The position numbers and the translations under genes were made by a program. From assembly GCF_014268445.2 (NCBI RefSeq), contig NZ_CP077089.1, positions 2,845,501 to 2,909,500 on the forward strand: a DNA stretch of 64,000 nt. Direction: 5' to 3'. This stretch comes from Pseudomonas tensinigenes. GTDB lineage: Bacteria; Pseudomonadota; Gammaproteobacteria; Pseudomonadales; Pseudomonadaceae. Position 1 is the stretch's first letter. Every line of letters starts with the position of its first letter. The notes under the pieces are model-generated. The model worked only from the letters and a program-made list of their open reading frames with translations. It was not told where the DNA came from and searched no databases. Positions 9,220 through 18,056 of this stretch are shown piece after piece.

Positions 9220-10110
9220 CTAGTGCCGGTTGCGCACGAAGTCGATAAACGCCTTCAGCGCTGCCGGCACATGACGGCGGCTCGGGTAGTACAGGTGCAG
9301 ACCTGGATAGTACGGGCACCAGTCTGCCAGCACTTGCAGCAGACGCCCGCTGGCCAAGTGTTCGCTGACCATATCTTCGAACACATAGGCCAGGCCCAGC
9401 CCTTGCAGCGCGGGCCCGACCATCAGGCTGACATCGCCGAGGGTCAGCGGGCCGTTGACCTCGATTTCCTGGGCGATGCCGCCGCGTTCGAGTTCCCAGC
9501 GGTACATCGAACCGCTGGGGTAGCGGTGGCGGATGCACGGCAGTCCGTGCAGGTCCTCGGGTTTTTGCGGTGCCACATGGCGTTCGAAAAACGCGGGGGA
9601 ACCGACCACCACTGAACGCATTGTCGGGCCAATTGGCAGCGACACCATGTCGGCCTCCAGGCGATCGCCGAAGCGCACGCCGGCATCGAACCCGCTGGCG
9701 ACGATATCCAGCAGCGCATCGCTCTCGACCACTTCCAGACGAATGTCCGGATACATCTGCAAAAACTCACTGGCAATCGGCAGTAACACCAGTTCGCAGG
9801 CTTGCCGCCCGCAGGTGATGCGCAGATTGCCTGAGGGTTTGTCACGGAAGTGATTGAGATCTTCCAAAGCATCGTCGATGTCGCGGAATGCCGGTTTCAG
9901 TCGGGCATACAGGCGCTCGCCAGCCTCGGTCAATGCCACGCTGCGGGTGGTGCGATTGAACAGGCGCACGCCTAGACGGTTTTCCAGCGCCTTCACCGAA
10001 TGGCTCAGGGCGGAGGGCGTCAGACCGAGTTCGATGGCGGCTTTACTGAAGTTCAGGTACTGCGCGGTGCAGAGGAAAACGCTGAGATCCGCCGCCGAAG
10101 GTGATTTCAT
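9220..10110 (-). CDS. LysR-family transcriptional regulator
   Basis: LysR regulator of 296 residues: winged HTH at about 5-65 (LTPSALSHSVKALENRLGVRLF) and an effector domain from about 90. The branch resembles regulators of short-chain dehydrogenase or quinone-type genes in pseudomonads. It is divergent from the SDR gene at 10243, which it probably controls. A perfect inverted repeat, TGTGAA-N5-TTCACA, lies at 10112-10128 directly before its start codon, where binding would repress its own translation start and promoter. Confidence 0.93.
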   Translation of the reverse strand: MKSPSAADLSVFLCTAQYLNFSKAAIELGLTPSALSHSVKALENRLGVRLFNRTTRSVALTEAGERLYARLKPAFRDIDDALEDLNHFRDKPSGNLRITCGRQACELVLLPIASEFLQMYPDIRLEVVESDALLDIVASGFDAGVRFGDRLEADMVSLPIGPTMRSVVVGSPAFFERHVAPQKPEDLHGLPCIRHRYPSGSMYRWELERGGIAQEIEVNGPLTLGDVSLMVGPALQGLGLAYVFEDMVSEHLASGRLLQVLADWCPYYPGLHLYYPSRRHVPAALKAFIDFVRNRH

Positions 10111-10111
10111 C

Positions 10112-10128
10112 TGTGAATACCTTTCACA
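10112..10128. promoter_or_regulatory. Inverted repeat TGTGAA-N5-TTCACA, probable LysR operator
   Basis: Perfect 6-bp arms around TACCT, a T-N11-A-type LysR box, beginning two bases upstream of the lysR start codon and about 115 bases upstream of the divergent SDR start. The position suits autoregulation of the LysR gene at 9220-10110. Confidence 0.5.
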
Positions 10129-10242
10129 AAGCCATGCAAAATTGTTGGGATTATCACATCAGTAGCACGGCCTTAAAGTCGCATCAACTCATCAAGAAGA
10201 CCTGGCACCCTCGCCAAAGGTCGCAGACAGGAGGAGTTGAAA

Positions 10243-11073
10243 ATGCGTACCTGGTTCATTACTGGCGCTTCCCGTGGTTTTGGCATCCTCATCGCAGAAC
10301 GCGCCTTGCTTGCCGGTGACGCGGTGATCGCTACCGCGCGCAACCCGCAAGACATCACCGATCGTCTCGGCGATCAGCCGAACCTGCTGGCGGTGCGCCT
10401 CGACGTCACCCGCGAGGAAGAAGCACACCAAGCGGTTGCCGAAGGCATCAAGCGTTTTGGCCGTATCGATGTGCTGATCAACAACGCCGGTTTTGGTGTG
10501 CTCGGCGCCGTCGAAGAAACCAGCGCCAGCGAGACCGAGCGCTTGTTCGCGACCAATGTGTTCGGCCTGCTCAACGTCACCCGCGCGGTGTTGCCGCATA
10601 TGCGCGCGCAACGCAGTGGCCGGGTGATCAACATCTCGTCGATCGGCGGTTATCAGGCGTACATGGGCTGGGGCGTTTACGGCTCGACCAAATTTGCCGT
10701 CGAAGGCATCACCGAAGCGTTGCATCAGGAACTGGCGCCGTTGGGCATTCAAGCCACGGTGGTCGAGCCGGGTTTCTTTCGCACCGATTTCCTTGATGAA
10801 CAGTCGTTGATCAAAACGCAACTTGAGCTGCCGGACTACGACGAAACCGTGGGCAAGATGCGTGCGTTCGCCGAGGCGGCCAACCATGCGCAACCGGGTG
10901 ATCCGCAGAAGTTTGCCGAGGCGATGCTGACGCTGGTCAATGCACCGAACCCGCCGCTGCGACTGGCGCTGGGTAGTGACACGGTTGCGCGGATCGAGGC
11001 GAAGAATCGGCTGGTGGCGCAGGAGTTGGAACAGTGGCAGGTATTGGCGCTGTCGACCGACTTCAACAACTGA
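10243..11073 (+). CDS. Short-chain dehydrogenase/reductase (SDR)
   Basis: Classical NAD(P)-dependent SDR of 276 residues. It shows the N-terminal TGASRGFG cofactor-binding loop, NNAG at about residues 84-87, catalytic Ser (NISSIGG), and the YxxxK pair in VYGSTKFAVEG. It is probably cytosolic and acts on an alcohol or carbonyl that cannot be named from sequence. ATG at 10243 follows an AGGAGG ribosome-binding site by eight or nine bases, better than the TTG two codons earlier. It is divergent from a LysR gene and is followed after about 120 bases by a DHA2-type exporter. A GC-rich hairpin at 11086-11109 may end its transcript. Confidence 0.93.
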   Translation: MRTWFITGASRGFGILIAERALLAGDAVIATARNPQDITDRLGDQPNLLAVRLDVTREEEAHQAVAEGIKRFGRIDVLINNAGFGVLGAVEETSASETERLFATNVFGLLNVTRAVLPHMRAQRSGRVINISSIGGYQAYMGWGVYGSTKFAVEGITEALHQELAPLGIQATVVEPGFFRTDFLDEQSLIKTQLELPDYDETVGKMRAFAEAANHAQPGDPQKFAEAMLTLVNAPNPPLRLALGSDTVARIEAKNRLVAQELEQWQVLALSTDFNN

Positions 11074-11085
11074 ACGCCAGAGCTG

Positions 11086-11109
11086 TGAGAGCGAGGCCGC
11101 TCGCTCTCA
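11086..11109 (+). terminator. Hairpin after the SDR gene, possible terminator
   Basis: A 10-bp perfect stem, TGAGAGCGAG with CTCGCTCTCA, around a GCCG loop, 13 bases after the SDR stop. The T-tract is poor, so rho-independent activity is uncertain. Confidence 0.45.
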
Positions 11110-11190
11110 TTGTCACCGTCTGCAAACTTCGGTGGATTTTTCACGCCTTATCTGCTGCGTAATGCAGCTTATTGATCCTCAAAGGATGGA

Positions 11191-12738
11191 ATGATGAACG
11201 CTATGACTCAGCCGCACGGAGCGCGCGACAAGTTGCTCATACTCGCGGCCGTTTGCCTCTCGGCACTGGTCTTGCCGTTAAGTTTTACTGGCGGCGCGGT
11301 GGCGACACCAGCCATCGGCCGTGACCTGGGCGGCAGCCCGGTGGCGCTGACCTGGATCACCAACGCGTTCATGTTGTCGTTCGGCAGTTTGCTGATGGCC
11401 GCCGGCGCATTGGCTGATGTGTATGGACGCAAACGCCTGTTCACCTTCGGCATGCTGCTGTTTACCGTCGCCTCGATCGCGCAGAGTCTGGCGCCTTCGG
11501 TGTTCTGGCTGGATGTGCTGCGCGCCGTTCAAGGCGTGGCGGGGGCGGCGGCGCTGGCCAGCGGCTCGGCGGCGCTGGCGCAAGAGTTCGAAGGGCATGC
11601 CCGGACCCGGGCGTACAGCGTGCTCGGTACAACGTTCGGCATCGGTCTGGCGTTCGGACCCTTGATGGCCGGGGCGTTGATCGAGGCCTTCAACTGGCGG
11701 GCGATTTTTGTCTTTACGGCGTTGATCGGTGTGATCGCGATGGTCTTCGGTCTGCCGCGCATGCGCGAAACCCGCGACCCGGATGCCAAAGGGCTGGACT
11801 GGCTGGGCACGGTGCTTTTCAGTGCGATGCTGGCGCTGTTCACTTTCGGCCTGATCCAGGCGCCGGACAGTGGCTGGGAAAGCCCGCTCGTGATCGGTTT
11901 GCTGGGCGCTTCGGCCGTGTTGTTGGCAGCTTTCGTGATCGTCGAAATGCGCGTCGAACGGCCGATGCTCGATCTGACCCTGTTCCGTTATCCGCGATTC
12001 ATTGGCGTGCAGGTGCTGCCGATCGGCACGTGTTTCTGCTACATCGTGCTGGTGGTGATGTTGCCGCTGCGCTTCATCGGCGTTGAGGGGCTGAGCGAGA
12101 TCGACGCCGGTCTGCTGTTGCTGGCGTTGTCGGCGCCGATGTTGGTGGTGCCGATGCTGGCCGCGTCGCTGGCGCGCTTTGTATCCGCTGGCATTTTGTC
12201 CGGCGCCGGGTTCCTGATTGCCGCCGTGGGCCTGCATTGGCTGAGTCTGTACAACGTCGGTGACGCGAAATTTGCGCTGGTGGTGCCGATGCTGCTGATC
12301 GGCATTGGCGCCGGTTTGCCGTGGGGGCTGATGGATGGTTTGTCGGTCAGTGTCGTGCCGAAAGAACGCGCCGGCATGGCGGCGGGCATCTTCAGCACTG
12401 TGCGAGTGGCGGGTGAGGGGATTGCCCTGGCGATTGTCGCGGCAGTGCTGGCTTCAGTGTTGCACGCTGATCTGTCGAGTGCCATGCACGTGGTGGCGGG
12501 TAGCGCCGAGGCGTCGCTGATTGCCGAGACCGCGCACCGGGTGACCACGGGTGATATGGCGCATGCGATCAACACGGTTCCCGGGCTGGCCAACGAACGT
12601 TTGGTGCAAGGTTATGCGGCGGCGTTTCAGTATCTGCTGCACATCCTGACGGTGATCACCCTCGCATCGGCGGCGGTGGTGCTGGGATTATTGAGCAAGG
12701 ATCGCAGCGTCGCGGAGCCGCAACAGGCAGCCGCATAA
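11191..12738 (+). CDS. DHA2-family MFS drug exporter (14 TM, EmrB/QacA type)
   Basis: A 515-residue permease with 14 hydrophobic helices. It carries the DHA2 features: TPAIGRDLGG...TWITNAFML in helix 1-2 and the GxLaDxxGRK motif A (GALADVYGRKRLF) at about residues 70-82. It is expected to export drugs or toxic metabolites by proton antiport across the inner membrane. The ATG at 11191 has an AAAGGA ribosome-binding site. No EmrA-like membrane-fusion partner is present, so it probably acts alone. The LysR/SDR pair upstream may be co-regulated with it. A REP pair follows the stop. Confidence 0.92.
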   Translation: MMNAMTQPHGARDKLLILAAVCLSALVLPLSFTGGAVATPAIGRDLGGSPVALTWITNAFMLSFGSLLMAAGALADVYGRKRLFTFGMLLFTVASIAQSLAPSVFWLDVLRAVQGVAGAAALASGSAALAQEFEGHARTRAYSVLGTTFGIGLAFGPLMAGALIEAFNWRAIFVFTALIGVIAMVFGLPRMRETRDPDAKGLDWLGTVLFSAMLALFTFGLIQAPDSGWESPLVIGLLGASAVLLAAFVIVEMRVERPMLDLTLFRYPRFIGVQVLPIGTCFCYIVLVVMLPLRFIGVEGLSEIDAGLLLLALSAPMLVVPMLAASLARFVSAGILSGAGFLIAAVGLHWLSLYNVGDAKFALVVPMLLIGIGAGLPWGLMDGLSVSVVPKERAGMAAGIFSTVRVAGEGIALAIVAAVLASVLHADLSSAMHVVAGSAEASLIAETAHRVTTGDMAHAINTVPGLANERLVQGYAAAFQYLLHILTVITLASAAVVLGLLSKDRSVAEPQQAAA

Positions 12739-12744
12739 ACCCAA

Positions 12745-12833
12745 TGTGGGAGCGAGCCTGCTCGCGATAGCGGTGAGTCAGCAACGGATGGGTTGACTGA
12801 CATTGCCTCTTCGCGAGCAGGCTCGCTCCCACA
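12745..12833. repeat. REP doublet (REPIN)
   Basis: Motif tgtgggagcgagcctgctcg and its inverted copy about 45 bases downstream, in the gap between the DHA2 exporter and the convergent aldehyde dehydrogenase. The orientation is opposite to the short-spacer pairs at 2473 and 23241. Confidence 0.93.
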
Positions 12834-12852
12834 GGGTTTTCCGGTGTCTGGG

Positions 12853-14244
12853 TTATTTGCGATCCAGCCACACGGTCTGGGCGTTGCAGAATTCGCGCAC
12901 GCCGAAGTGCGACAGCTCACGACCGAAACCGCTCTTCTTCACGCCGCCAAAGGTCACGCGCGGGTCGCTGGCGGAGTAGCCGTTGATGAATACGCCCCCG
13001 GTGTCCAGTTCGCTGGTCAGTTGCTGGGCCAGTGCGACGTTGGCGGTGTAGATCGTGGCGGTCAGGCCGAATTCGCTGTCGTTGGCCAGTGCCACGGCAT
13101 GCGCGCAATCGCGGGCGGTGATGATCGAAGCGACCGGGCCGAACAGTTCCTGTTTGAACGAGGTCATGCGGTCGGTGACATCGGCCAGTACGGTCGGCTC
13201 GTAGTAGTTGCCCGGGCCTTCGGATTTGCCGCCGCCAAGCAACAGCGTTGCGCCTTCTTCCAGAGTGTCGCGTACCTGCTGGTCGAGTTCATCGCGCAGG
13301 TCGAAGCGCGCCATCGGGCCAATGTAGGTGTCGGCGGACAACGGATCGCCGACCTTCAACTTGCGCGTGGCCTCGACAAACTTGCGGGTGAATTCTTCAA
13401 CCACGCCTGCTTCGATGATCAATCGTTTGGCCGCTGCGCAGACCTGACCGGAGTTCTGATAGCGACCGATCACCGCCGCTTGCACGGCTTCATCCAGATC
13501 GGCGTCGTTGAGCACGATAAACGGATCGGAACCGCCGAGTTCCAGCACGCATTTCTTCAGCGCGGCACCGGCCTGAGCGCCGATGGCCATACCGGCACGC
13601 ACGCTGCCGGTCAGCGTTACAGCGGCGATGCGTGGATCGGCAATCGCGGTGGAAACGCCTTCCGGGGTGACGTTGATCACCTCAAAAACACCCTCGGCGA
13701 AACCGGCGCGAGTAAACGCGTCGCGCAACAGATAGGCGCTGCCCATCACGTTCGGCGCGTGCTTGAGCACGTAAGTGTTGCCAGCGATCAGCGCCGGAAC
13801 GGCACCGCGCAGTACTTGCCAGATCGGGAAGTTCCACGGCATCACCGCGAGAATCGGGCCGAGCGGACGGTATTCGATGCGCGCCTTGCCACCTTCAACC
13901 TGCGTCGGCTCAGCGTCGAGCATGGCCGGGCCGTGTTCGGCGTACCACTCGCAAAGCTTGGCGCATTTCTCGATTTCGCCACGGGCCTGAGCGATCGGCT
14001 TGCCCATTTCCTGGGTGATCATCGTGGCCATGGCTTCGCTGGTTTCACGCAATGCACCGGCCAGGGCGCTCAACAAGCGCGAGCGATCTTGCAGCGGCTT
14101 GCGTTTCCATTTGCCGAAGCCGTAGGCGGCGCGGGTCAGTGCGGCGTCGAGCGCGGCGGCGGATTCAAACGCGTAATGACCAATCTGCTCGCCGTTGGCG
14201 GGGTTGATCGAGATGGCGTGGGTCTGGCTGGAAATCTGGCTCAT
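12853..14244 (-). CDS. sad: Succinate-semialdehyde dehydrogenase, Sad/YneI type
   Basis: NAD(P)-dependent aldehyde dehydrogenase of 463 residues, the same length as Escherichia Sad. Key residues are present: N138 in PWNFP, K161, E235 in LELGGSDPF and catalytic C269 in SGQVCAAAKR; the GSDPF and Cys-Ala-Ala contexts are characteristic of the YneI branch. It is expected to oxidise succinate semialdehyde to succinate in 4-aminobutyrate or putrescine breakdown. It is divergent from a LysR gene resembling PtrR/YneJ, the arrangement found in enterobacteria, which supports the assignment. The 3' end faces the DHA2 exporter across a REP pair. Glutarate or other short semialdehydes are possible side substrates. 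Confidence 0.88.
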   Translation of the reverse strand: MSQISSQTHAISINPANGEQIGHYAFESAAALDAALTRAAYGFGKWKRKPLQDRSRLLSALAGALRETSEAMATMITQEMGKPIAQARGEIEKCAKLCEWYAEHGPAMLDAEPTQVEGGKARIEYRPLGPILAVMPWNFPIWQVLRGAVPALIAGNTYVLKHAPNVMGSAYLLRDAFTRAGFAEGVFEVINVTPEGVSTAIADPRIAAVTLTGSVRAGMAIGAQAGAALKKCVLELGGSDPFIVLNDADLDEAVQAAVIGRYQNSGQVCAAAKRLIIEAGVVEEFTRKFVEATRKLKVGDPLSADTYIGPMARFDLRDELDQQVRDTLEEGATLLLGGGKSEGPGNYYEPTVLADVTDRMTSFKQELFGPVASIITARDCAHAVALANDSEFGLTATIYTANVALAQQLTSELDTGGVFINGYSASDPRVTFGGVKKSGFGRELSHFGVREFCNAQTVWLDRK

Positions 14245-14341
14245 GGCATCGTCCTGCAGGTTCGTCGGATGGGCTTAGAGTAGGGTGGTGTTTGTTTTCT
14301 GGAAACTGAATAATAAAGATCGTTTCTTTCACGATTGGAGA

Positions 14342-15226
14342 ATGGCTGTGGATCTGGTCCAGCTGGAAATCTTCAAAGCCGTTGCCGAACACGGCAGCAT
14401 CAGCGCCGCCGCCGCGCAGATCCATCGCGTGCCGTCGAACCTGACCACGCGGATCAAGCAGCTTGAGCAGGATCTGGGCGTTGATCTGTTTATCCGCGAG
14501 AAAAGCCGTTTGCGCCTGTCGCCGGCGGGGTGGAGTTTTCTCGAATACGCGCGACGGATTCTCGATCTGGTGCAGGAGGCTCGGGCGACGGTGGCGGGCG
14601 AAGAACCGCAAGGCGCCTTTCCGTTGGGTTCGCTGGAAAGCACGGCGGCGGTGCGCATCCCCGAATTGCTTGCGGCATACAACCAACTGCACCCGAAAGT
14701 CGATCTCGACCTGTCCACCGGGCCGTCCGGCACGATGATCGATGGCGTGCTCTCCGGACGGCTCGCGGCAGCATTTGTCGACGGCCCTGTGCTGCATCCG
14801 ACGCTGGAAGGTGTGCCGGCATTCGAGGAAGAAATGGTCATCATCGCGCCGCTCAACCACGCGCCCGTCAAGCGCGCAGCGGACGTAAACGGCGAAAACA
14901 TTTATGCCTTCCGTTCCAACTGCTCCTACCGTCATCACTTCGAAAAATGGTTCAGCACCGACGCTGCCGTACCGGGCAAGATCTTCGAAATGGAGTCGTA
15001 CCACGGCATGCTCGCCTGCGTCAGCGCCGGTGCTGGCCTGGCACTGATGCCGCGCAAAATGCTGCAGAGCATGCCCGGCAGTGCCACGGTCAGCGTCTGG
15101 CCATTGGCGGCGGACTTTCGTTATCTGACCACTTGGCTGGTGTGGCGACGGGGTACGGTGTCGCGCAGCCTGAGCATGTTTGTGCGTTTGCTGGAAGAGC
15201 GCGGGGTGGTGCGCGCAGACGCATGA
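14342..15226 (+). CDS. ptrR: LysR-family regulator, PtrR/YneJ-like
   Basis: LysR regulator of 294 residues with HTH at about 4-62 ([20 protein letters not shown]) and an effector domain from about 92. ATG at 14342 follows a GATTGGAGA ribosome-binding site; upstream in-frame codons would extend into promoter sequence. The HTH with [13 protein letters not shown] and the divergent position beside sad match PtrR (YneJ), the putrescine-responsive regulator of sad in Escherichia. The gene name is therefore inferred from similarity plus synteny. Its stop is 28 bases from the convergent ketoglutarate-semialdehyde dehydrogenase stop. Confidence 0.85.
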   Translation: MAVDLVQLEIFKAVAEHGSISAAAAQIHRVPSNLTTRIKQLEQDLGVDLFIREKSRLRLSPAGWSFLEYARRILDLVQEARATVAGEEPQGAFPLGSLESTAAVRIPELLAAYNQLHPKVDLDLSTGPSGTMIDGVLSGRLAAAFVDGPVLHPTLEGVPAFEEEMVIIAPLNHAPVKRAADVNGENIYAFRSNCSYRHHFEKWFSTDAAVPGKIFEMESYHGMLACVSAGAGLALMPRKMLQSMPGSATVSVWPLAADFRYLTTWLVWRRGTVSRSLSMFVRLLEERGVVRADA

Positions 15227-15253
15227 TCGCGTCTGCCGCGCACTGGATCGCTG

Positions 15254-16819
15254 TTATTGCCCGTCGACGCTGCGTGGCAGCTGCAGCGGATTGCCCTCGC
15301 GCAACGTCTGTGGCAACAACTCATCCGGAAAACCCTGATAAGCCACGGGACGCAAGAAGCGTTCGATCGAGGTCATGCCGACCGAGGTGAAGCGGCTGTC
15401 CGACGTCGCCGGAAACGGCCCGCCGTGCACCGTGGCGTACGTCACTTCCTGTGGATGCGCGAAAGCGTTGACCACGATGCGTCCGGTGCGCCGTTCGAGG
15501 ATCGGCAGGAGGCGCCGAGCGAGTTCCAGGTCAGGATCTTCAAGGTGGATAGCGGCGCTGAGCTGTCCCCTGAACGAGCGGGCGACCGCCAGCAGTTCCT
15601 CGGCATCACTGACCGCCACCAGCAGCGCCGACGGGCCGAACACCTCATGGGCCAGTGCCGGTTCGCCGAGCAAATGCTGCCCCTCGATTTCCAGCAAGGC
15701 CGCACGTCCGGCGAACGTGGCATCGGCCGGCTTGCCTGCCGCGATCACCTGCGCGCCGGCACTTTCCATTGCCACCAGACCCTCAACGTAGGCGCCATGA
15801 ATACCCGGCGTCAGCATTGTCCGTGCCGGTGCCTCGCTGACCCGTTTACGCATGGCGTTGCGCAGTTCATCAAACCCCGCACCGCGGATGGCGATCAGGA
15901 TCGACGGACACAAACAGGCCTGCCCGACGTTGACCAGCATCCGTTCGATGAAGCCGTCGCCGATTTCGGCGCCGCGAGCCGCCAGCGCCTCGGGCAGGAT
16001 GAAGGTCGGGTTGACGCTGGTCATTTCGGTGAATACCGGGATCGGCTCGGGTCGCAATTGCGCACGGCGATAGAGCGCCATGCCACCCGGTTCGGAGCCG
16101 GTAAAGGTCACAGCCTTGATCAACGGATGATCGACCAGCGCTTCGCCAATGGCATTGCCGCCGCCACGCACCATTGAAAAAACGCCTTCGGGCAAACCAT
16201 GCGTCTGCACGGCTTTACGAATGGTCCGGGCCTGAATTTCCGAAGCGCCGGGATGCGCATTGTGTGCCTTGAGAATCACCGGAGCCCCGGCCGCCAATGC
16301 TGACGCGGTGTCGCCACCCGCCACCGAGTAGGAAATCGGAAAGTTGCTCGCGCCGAAAATCGCCACCGGGCCGATGGCGATTTTTTGCAGGCGATGATCC
16401 ATCCGTGGGCGCGGCTGACGCTGGGGTTGCGCCGGGTCGATGGCCAGTTGCAGAAAGCGCCCCCGGCGCACCACATCGGCGAATTGGCGGAACTGGGTCG
16501 CGGCTTTCAACGCTTCGCCCTCAAGCTGAGCTTCGGGCAGTCCGGTTTCCAGCGCCGCGCGTGCCGCCAGTTCGCTGCGTACTTCGTCGAGGTTGTCAGC
16601 GATGCTCTCGAGGAAAGCCGCGCGTTCGGCCAGCGAGGTGTGGCTGTAGCGGTCAAATGCCGCATCGGCGAGTGTCGCTGCCTGATCAACCTGTGCCGCA
16701 CCGCCGAAAGCAAAGTCCGGTTCGATCAGATGATCAGTCGCCGGGTTCAGCGCTTTCATTGTTCCTTCGGTGGCGGCGACATCCGCCGCGCCGATCAGCA
16801 AATGGCCGGTCAGATTCAT
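15254..16819 (-). CDS. Aldehyde dehydrogenase, 2-oxoglutarate-semialdehyde (2,5-dioxovalerate) dehydrogenase type
   Basis: NADP-preferring aldehyde dehydrogenase of 521 residues. The N-terminal half has ASNFP at 157-161 (N159), K184 and E265 in TEMTSVNP; catalytic C302 sits in VGQACLCPS. The MTSVNP segment and the length are typical of ketoglutarate-semialdehyde dehydrogenases, which make 2-oxoglutarate at the end of glucarate, arabinose or hydroxyproline degradation. It is translationally coupled (ATGA overlap) to the isochorismatase-family gene upstream, which is unusual for a sugar-acid pathway. It could finish catabolism of the glucarate dehydratase product, but no 5-keto-4-deoxyglucarate dehydratase is in the window. 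Confidence 0.88.
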   Translation of the reverse strand: MNLTGHLLIGAADVAATEGTMKALNPATDHLIEPDFAFGGAAQVDQAATLADAAFDRYSHTSLAERAAFLESIADNLDEVRSELAARAALETGLPEAQLEGEALKAATQFRQFADVVRRGRFLQLAIDPAQPQRQPRPRMDHRLQKIAIGPVAIFGASNFPISYSVAGGDTASALAAGAPVILKAHNAHPGASEIQARTIRKAVQTHGLPEGVFSMVRGGGNAIGEALVDHPLIKAVTFTGSEPGGMALYRRAQLRPEPIPVFTEMTSVNPTFILPEALAARGAEIGDGFIERMLVNVGQACLCPSILIAIRGAGFDELRNAMRKRVSEAPARTMLTPGIHGAYVEGLVAMESAGAQVIAAGKPADATFAGRAALLEIEGQHLLGEPALAHEVFGPSALLVAVSDAEELLAVARSFRGQLSAAIHLEDPDLELARRLLPILERRTGRIVVNAFAHPQEVTYATVHGGPFPATSDSRFTSVGMTSIERFLRPVAYQGFPDELLPQTLREGNPLQLPRSVDGQ

Positions 16820-17454
16820 TGCGCTTCACCCTGGGATTGGAGGTTGGCAATCAGTTCGTCCGTGCTGGCAATGACGTGAGCAAATGTCGGGCCATTGAGT
16901 TCGTGGGCGGCGTGCATCATTTCCGCTTTGAAGGCCGCCGTTGCATCGCGGACCAGGGTGACGTGGTAGCCCAGTTCCGCGGCATAGCGCGCGGTGGCTT
17001 CGATGCAGGTGTTGGCCAGCAGGCCGACGATGATCACGTGGGTGACGCCTTGTTGTTTCAGGCGAAAATCCAGGTCGGTGTTGGCGAAACCACTGGAGCC
17101 CCAGTGTTCCTGAACCACAATGTCGCCCTCTTGCGGGGCGAAATCCGGGTGCCATTCACCGCCCCATTCACCGCGGGCAAAATGGTGCATGTGCATGATC
17201 TTGCATTGGGTCGGGGTCGGGTGAGCCCAGCTTTCGTAGTCGCCTTTTTCCCAGCGGTGATGCGGTACGATGACCACCGGAATTTTCAGTTCGCGCACCG
17301 TGCGGTCGAGTTTGCGCAGGTTGTCGAGCAGGCCGTTCTCTTCAGCCATGGGTTTGATCAAAGGGAAAATCTTGCCGCCGTCCGAAAGAAAATCGTTGTA
17401 TGGATCGACCAGCAGATAGGCGGTTCTGTCCAGCGGGTAGGAGGTATTCGACAT
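16816..17454 (-). CDS. Isochorismatase-family cysteine hydrolase
   Basis: Alpha/beta cysteine hydrolase of 212 residues. The triad can be placed: Asp in LLVDPYNDF near residue 17, a basic residue in the central strand region, and the nucleophile Cys in GLLANTCIEATAR near residue 150. ATG at 17454 is chosen since the protein aligns from MSNTSYPLDR; a start at 17526 would run through the operator palindrome at 17515-17527. It is the first gene of an operon with the aldehyde dehydrogenase and lies divergent from an HxlR regulator. Family members hydrolyse amides such as ureidoacrylate, nicotinamide or N-carbamoyl compounds. Isochorismate itself is unlikely because no siderophore carrier domain or ent-type neighbours are present. 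Confidence 0.87.
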   Translation of the reverse strand: MSNTSYPLDRTAYLLVDPYNDFLSDGGKIFPLIKPMAEENGLLDNLRKLDRTVRELKIPVVIVPHHRWEKGDYESWAHPTPTQCKIMHMHHFARGEWGGEWHPDFAPQEGDIVVQEHWGSSGFANTDLDFRLKQQGVTHVIIVGLLANTCIEATARYAAELGYHVTLVRDATAAFKAEMMHAAHELNGPTFAHVIASTDELIANLQSQGEAQ

Positions 17455-17514
17455 GGCGGCTTGCTCCGGCAATGGGATTATCGGTGCGCAGGGCTTGTCC
17501 CGGCATCGTGTAGA

Positions 17515-17527
17515 TATGATAATCATA
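17515..17527. promoter_or_regulatory. Palindrome TATGATAATCATA, probable HxlR operator
   Basis: Perfect 6-bp arms around a single A in the 98-base gap between the isochorismatase and HxlR starts, 26-38 bases before the HxlR ATG. Flanking GTTACTATGATTAT on the minus strand resembles HxlR-type binding sites. The site is placed to control both divergent promoters. Confidence 0.5.
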
Positions 17528-17552
17528 GTAACTGTAAAAGAGGCAAGCCCTG

Positions 17553-18050
17553 ATGGCAGTAAACGATAGTCTTCCTGACACGCTGTGCCCGATCTCCCGG
17601 GCCGAGACGATCGTCGGCGACCGCTGGACCGTGCTGGTTTTGCGCGAGTTGTTCATGGCCAATCATCGCTATGACGAGATCCAGGCGCAGACCGGCGGTA
17701 CGCCGCAAATGGTCGCCGCGCGCCTGAAATGTCTGGAAGCGGATGGGCTGGTTGAGCGGCGCTTGTACAACGAGCGGCCGAAACGCTACGAGTATCACCT
17801 CACCGCGAAAGGCGAGGCGTTCTACCCGGTAATCATCGCGCTGCGGGCGTGGGGAGAGACCTGGTGCAAAGCACCGGAGGAGGGGCTGGCGGTGAACATG
17901 ACCCATAAGAACTGCAACCACAGCGCCGGTCTCGGGCCGCTGTGCGAGCACTGCGGTGAAGCGTTGCGTCGGGAAGACCTGATCAGCCAGCCACAAGCAG
18001 CCTACGCCGCCGAACGGCTGGCGCGACATGAGGCGTTCAAAGGTAAATAA
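17553..18050 (+). CDS. HxlR-family transcriptional regulator with C-terminal Cys motif
   Basis: Protein of 165 residues. The HxlR winged-helix domain covers about residues 10-105, with CPISRAETIVGDRWTVLVLREL at the N-terminal end and a conserved Cys12 that senses thiol or carbonyl stress in some relatives. An added tail carries C-x-H...C-x-x-C (CNHSAGLGPLCEHCG, about 129-143), which could bind zinc. It is divergent from the isochorismatase/aldehyde dehydrogenase operon and is its likely repressor. Aldehyde or amide substrates of that operon may be the inducer; this is inferred from position. Confidence 0.9.
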   Translation: MAVNDSLPDTLCPISRAETIVGDRWTVLVLRELFMANHRYDEIQAQTGGTPQMVAARLKCLEADGLVERRLYNERPKRYEYHLTAKGEAFYPVIIALRAWGETWCKAPEEGLAVNMTHKNCNHSAGLGPLCEHCGEALRREDLISQPQAAYAAERLARHEAFKGK

Positions 18051-18056
18051 GCTCGA

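Noticed and set aside
16816..17454. Isochorismatase as part of a catechol siderophore pathway
   Set aside because: No aryl carrier domain, no entA/entC/entE-like genes, and it is coupled to an aldehyde dehydrogenase under an HxlR regulator.
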